Program-made: the position numbers and the translations under genes | Notes under the pieces: model-generated | What the model was told of the DNA's origin: nothing | Seen by the model: the letters and a program-made list of their open reading frames with translations, nothing else | Databases searched by the model: none | Shown: positions 13,890-16,093 of the stretch, piece by piece | Layout of the letters: every line of letters starts with the position of its first letter | Numbering within the stretch: the first letter of the stretch is position 1 | Origin: an uncultured Clostridia bacterium | GTDB lineage: Bacteria; Bacillota; Clostridia; TANB77; CAG-465 | Reading direction: 5' to 3' | Assembly: GCA_934130325.1 (NCBI GenBank) | Contig: CAKOYA010000029.1 | Span: 1 to 16,093, forward strand | DNA: 16,093 nucleotides

Positions 13890-15233
13890 ATGCCATCTTA
13901 CAAATATCGTGTACTTATGGAGAATGGTAGAATTGGTCGTGGTAAAGTAACAGCAATAAATAAATCTAAAGCAATTGATGCATTAAAAGATAGTGAGATG
14001 CAACCAATATATATAAAGAGATTGTACGAAAATAAGAAAAAATATAAAAGACTTGATTATAAAAAGATAGAAAGAGAAAATCAAAAGGCTTTAACAGATA
14101 GTATAAGAAAGAAAAAAGAAGATAAAAAAAGAATTGATTTAAGAGAATTTACGTGGCACGATTTGAAAGTTGCATTAAAAAGACCTAAAGCTAAAGAGAT
14201 ATTAACTTTTGTTAATAACTTTTATATATTAAAGAGAGCAAAGTTTAATAATGTTCAAGCACTACAGTCTTTATTTGATGGTGAATCGAATGAAGCATTT
14301 AAAGATATTATTGAAGATCTACTTATAGGTGTTGAATCTGGTGAAAAGCTTTATGTCTTGATGGAATCATACCCTAAGGTGTTTCCACCTTTATTTGTTA
14401 ACTTTATAAGAGTAGGCGAAGAATCTGGTAACTTAGATACAGCTTTATTATATGCAAGAGATTATTTAGAACAAGCAAATCAAATAAAAAAAGAAGTAAG
14501 AAAAGCAATTATTCCTAGAGTGTTACAAGTTGTAGGAATATTGTTAGCAATGTATGTTGCTTTAATAATTGGTGTTCCACTTCTTGAAAATGTATATGCA
14601 ATGTTTGATTCAGCAGAGCAAGTACCTAAAGCTACAATGGTGGCATTAAACGTATGTAAATGGATTGGTAGTAGTAATGGATTATTCTTACTTGCAGGTC
14701 TTGGTGTATTGATAGGTTTATTTTATATTTATATTAGTTCTCCGATGGGTAAATATCGTTGGGATAAGTTTATAATAACTGCTCCGGTTATAGGGCCACT
14801 TATTAATAACATAACTGTAAATGAGTTTTTTCAAGCAATGTTACTTAATTTAAGAAATGGTATGAGAATTCAAGAAAGTTTAGAGGTAGCTAAAAATGTA
14901 ACATCTAATTATTACTTTTTATCAGCGATAGAAGCTGGTAAAGCTAATTCTTTAATAGGTTCATCATGGATAGAACCATTCGAAGAAAAAAAATTATTTA
15001 AGCCAATGGTAAAGGAAATGGTGACTATTGGTATGAAGACTGATTTACCTGAAATGATGTCGAAGGTAAATGAGTACATAAAAGTAGAAATAAAAGAATC
15101 ACTTACAACTTTTTCGAAAGTTTTACCAGAAATTACATATGTATTTGTGGGTATTGCATTAATAGCCTTCGTAATAACTGTAATGGTTCCGCTAACTAAT
15201 GTTTATATGGGTGGATTTATAACAATGCCATAA
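13890..15233 (+). CDS. pilC: PilC, type IV pilus inner-membrane platform protein
   Basis: PilC is the integral-membrane platform that couples PilB/PilT to pilin subunits. The 447-residue product starts with the small family N-terminal domain (YKYRVLMENGRIGRGKV, residues 4-20). A very lysine-rich linker (~44-82) and two GspF domains follow. The first has PPLFVNFIRVGEESGNLDTAL (~166-186) and a membrane helix at ~212-232. The second follows membrane helix ~262-282, starts about 300, and ends with the membrane helix ~416-436. The second domain lacks the usual GEESG, reading GMKTDLPEMM. A GTG at 13860 is in frame, but AAAGGAGG (13874-13881) lies eight bases before the ATG at 13890. It is the last gene of the pilus cluster. 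Confidence 0.93.
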   Translation: MPSYKYRVLMENGRIGRGKVTAINKSKAIDALKDSEMQPIYIKRLYENKKKYKRLDYKKIERENQKALTDSIRKKKEDKKRIDLREFTWHDLKVALKRPKAKEILTFVNNFYILKRAKFNNVQALQSLFDGESNEAFKDIIEDLLIGVESGEKLYVLMESYPKVFPPLFVNFIRVGEESGNLDTALLYARDYLEQANQIKKEVRKAIIPRVLQVVGILLAMYVALIIGVPLLENVYAMFDSAEQVPKATMVALNVCKWIGSSNGLFLLAGLGVLIGLFYIYISSPMGKYRWDKFIITAPVIGPLINNITVNEFFQAMLLNLRNGMRIQESLEVAKNVTSNYYFLSAIEAGKANSLIGSSWIEPFEEKKLFKPMVKEMVTIGMKTDLPEMMSKVNEYIKVEIKESLTTFSKVLPEITYVFVGIALIAFVITVMVPLTNVYMGGFITMP

Positions 15234-15238
15234 AATTT

Positions 15239-15287
15239 GTACCTTAAGTGTTAAAAGATTTAGCACTTAAGGTACTTGTTTTATTGT
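15239..15287. terminator. Strong hairpin terminator between convergent genes
   Basis: The arm 15239-15255 pairs with 15259-15275 over 17 base pairs (one G-U) with a 3-base loop AGA. It lies six bases after the pilC stop and is followed by TTGTTTTATT on the + strand. On the minus strand it lies just after the convergent small gene and is followed by AAATTTTA. The symmetric stem can serve both directions; the + side has the better U-tract. Confidence 0.88.
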
Positions 15288-15769
15288 TCTAATATATTCT
15301 TTACAAAAGTGTTGGCAGGTGCTGTTATTTTTTTCAAACTTCCTACTTTAATTATTGGCATATCACCATTATAATTTCCTTTTATTATTACGCCTGTTAT
15401 TTCTACCCATTCATTATCTATTATACTTTTTGCTTCTGAATAATCACATAATATTCCTGCAACTTTATCTTCATTATTTGAAATAGTATTTCTACCACAC
15501 ACAAGATAATTTTCTTTAAAATCTGGCATTCTATAAACAAAACCACTTAAATGAATTGTTTTTCCTAAGTTTTCATGTATATTTTCATGTATAGTTTTTA
15601 GAATACTAGTGTAATTTTCATCATTTAAATCAAAATCATAATTTGAAATATTTGAATTTACACTACTTGTTTTAGTACCAAATTCCATAATAGTAGCAAC
15701 AAATAAGGCAATTACTATACTACCAATAAGAATTTTTTTAAAGTCTAATTTAAAATTAACTACAAACAT
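15281..15769 (-). CDS. Small membrane-anchored protein with DUF1980/TIGR03943-like (YcgQ C-terminal) domain
   Basis: A 162-residue protein with one N-terminal membrane segment at about 12-28 and an extracytoplasmic domain. The pattern LGKTIHLSGFVYRMPDFKEN (68-87), a variable strand, then VAGILCDY (103-110), NEWVEITGVIIKG (119-131) and MPIIKVGSLKKI (137-148) matches the C-terminal domain of the DUF1980/TIGR03943 family, whose full-length members (YcgQ) partner YcgR permeases and are linked to metal homeostasis. The long membrane N-terminal part of that family is missing, as is its usual Cys-Cys-x-x-Asp motif (here ISNNEDK). No permease gene is next to it. On the minus strand AGGTG precedes the ATG by six bases. 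It converges on pilC and is not part of the pilus operon. Function unknown. Confidence 0.72.
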   Translation of the reverse strand: MFVVNFKLDFKKILIGSIVIALFVATIMEFGTKTSSVNSNISNYDFDLNDENYTSILKTIHENIHENLGKTIHLSGFVYRMPDFKENYLVCGRNTISNNEDKVAGILCDYSEAKSIIDNEWVEITGVIIKGNYNGDMPIIKVGSLKKITAPANTFVKNILEQ

Positions 15770-15824
15770 AAAAACACCTAACCTTTTAACATTTTAAAGT
15801 CATTTAGTAAATATATATTCTAAT

Positions 15825-15906
15825 AAATCTAATATATTCTAAAAAAATATATATTTTTTTGAAAAATGTATTGACATTTTTTATTAAAGGTGTTATTATT
15901 AATAGC
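15825..15906 (+). promoter_or_regulatory. rRNA operon promoter P1 with A/T-rich upstream element
   Basis: A perfect -35 TTGACA (15871-15876), 17-base spacer and -10 TATTAT (15894-15899) with TG one base upstream (extended -10). The preceding ~45 bases are runs of A and T resembling an UP element. Transcription would start near 15906. With a second promoter 115 bases downstream and a boxA-like leader, this looks like the first of two tandem ribosomal RNA promoters. Confidence 0.8.
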
Positions 15907-15985
15907 GTCGCAAGGATGTGTCGAATTTGATTTTTATTTATCAAAAATTTTATTTTCGCAAAATGAATTTTTTTTAATAAAAGTG

Positions 15986-16022
15986 TTGACAAAATAACGA
16001 GCGATATGTTAAAATAAAAATA
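15986..16022 (+). promoter_or_regulatory. rRNA operon promoter P2
   Basis: A perfect -35 TTGACA (15986-15991), 18-base spacer, and TAAAAT (16010-16015) with TG one base upstream. Start of transcription would be near 16022. An A/T-rich stretch (15965-15982) precedes it. Tandem strong promoters of this kind are the norm for rrn operons in Firmicutes. Confidence 0.8.
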
Positions 16023-16093
16023 CAGTCACAAAAGAGTGACAGCACATTGAAAAATAAACAATACAAGAACGAACCAAAAAAAGGTTGTACATA
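16022..16093 (+). other. rRNA leader with boxB-like hairpin and boxA-like antitermination sequence (16S lies beyond the window)
   Basis: After P2 comes a hairpin, GTCAC (16025-16029), loop AAAAGA, GTGAC (16036-16040). GCACATTGAAAAATAAACA (16042-16060) follows and closely resembles the boxA-type sequence (CTTTGAAAACTAAACA-like) found before 16S genes in Firmicutes. A second small stem, AACC/GGTT (16072-16075 with 16083-16086), lies near the window end. The window stops before any 16S sequence, so the rRNA assignment is inferred from the promoter pair and leader. Confidence 0.65.

Noticed and set aside
15804..15992. A 62-codon minus-strand open frame
   Set aside because: It covers both rRNA promoters, consists of AT-rich low-complexity codons, and has no convincing ribosome binding site.

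Overview
This is an AT-rich chromosomal segment from a low-GC, endospore-forming Firmicute, most likely class Clostridia. The evidence is a complete spoIIIAA-AH set, strong AGGAGG-type ribosome binding sites, heavy use of ATA/AAA/TTA codons, and a Gram-positive type IV pilus (T4P) cluster with a PilM-PilN fusion like that known from Clostridioides. I cannot name the genus from sequence alone. No mobile element, CRISPR array, tRNA gene or known riboswitch class was recognised.

Region 1 (1-5340): about 150 bases of leader, then spoIIIAA, B, C, D, E, F, G, H, all on the + strand. They encode the SpoIIIA channel that joins mother cell and forespore during engulfment. spoIIIAA is unusually separated from spoIIIAB by a 193-base gap holding a terminator-like hairpin, so the ATPase may be transcribed apart from the rest. 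A good hairpin plus T-run terminator closes the operon at 5311-5340.

Region 2 (5341-15280): an eleven-gene + strand T4P cluster in the order pilMN fusion, pilO-like, short PilP-like protein, unknown membrane protein, major-pilin-like protein, prepilin-peptidase/pilin chimera, two minor-pilin-like proteins, pilB, pilT, pilC. PilMN/PilO/PilP-like form the inner alignment complex, PilB and PilT are the extension and retraction ATPases, PilC is the platform, and the small proteins supply the fibre. The standout is the gene at 9623-10411. Its first ~120 residues match the cysteine-rich N-terminal domain of prepilin peptidase (PilD). The catalytic aspartate domain is absent, and the reading frame instead continues into a canonical pilin segment. 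A plausible internal ribosome binding site and ATG lie exactly at the pilin leader. Stable hairpins flank the major pilin gene, which also has a different codon preference, suggesting it is expressed at a higher level. A strong symmetric hairpin terminator follows pilC.

Region 3 (15281-16093): a convergent minus-strand gene for a small membrane-anchored protein resembling the DUF1980/TIGR03943 (YcgQ) C-terminal domain. After it comes what looks like the start of a ribosomal RNA operon: two tandem strong promoters (TTGACA plus extended -10), a small hairpin and a boxA-like antitermination leader. The 16S gene itself lies beyond the window.
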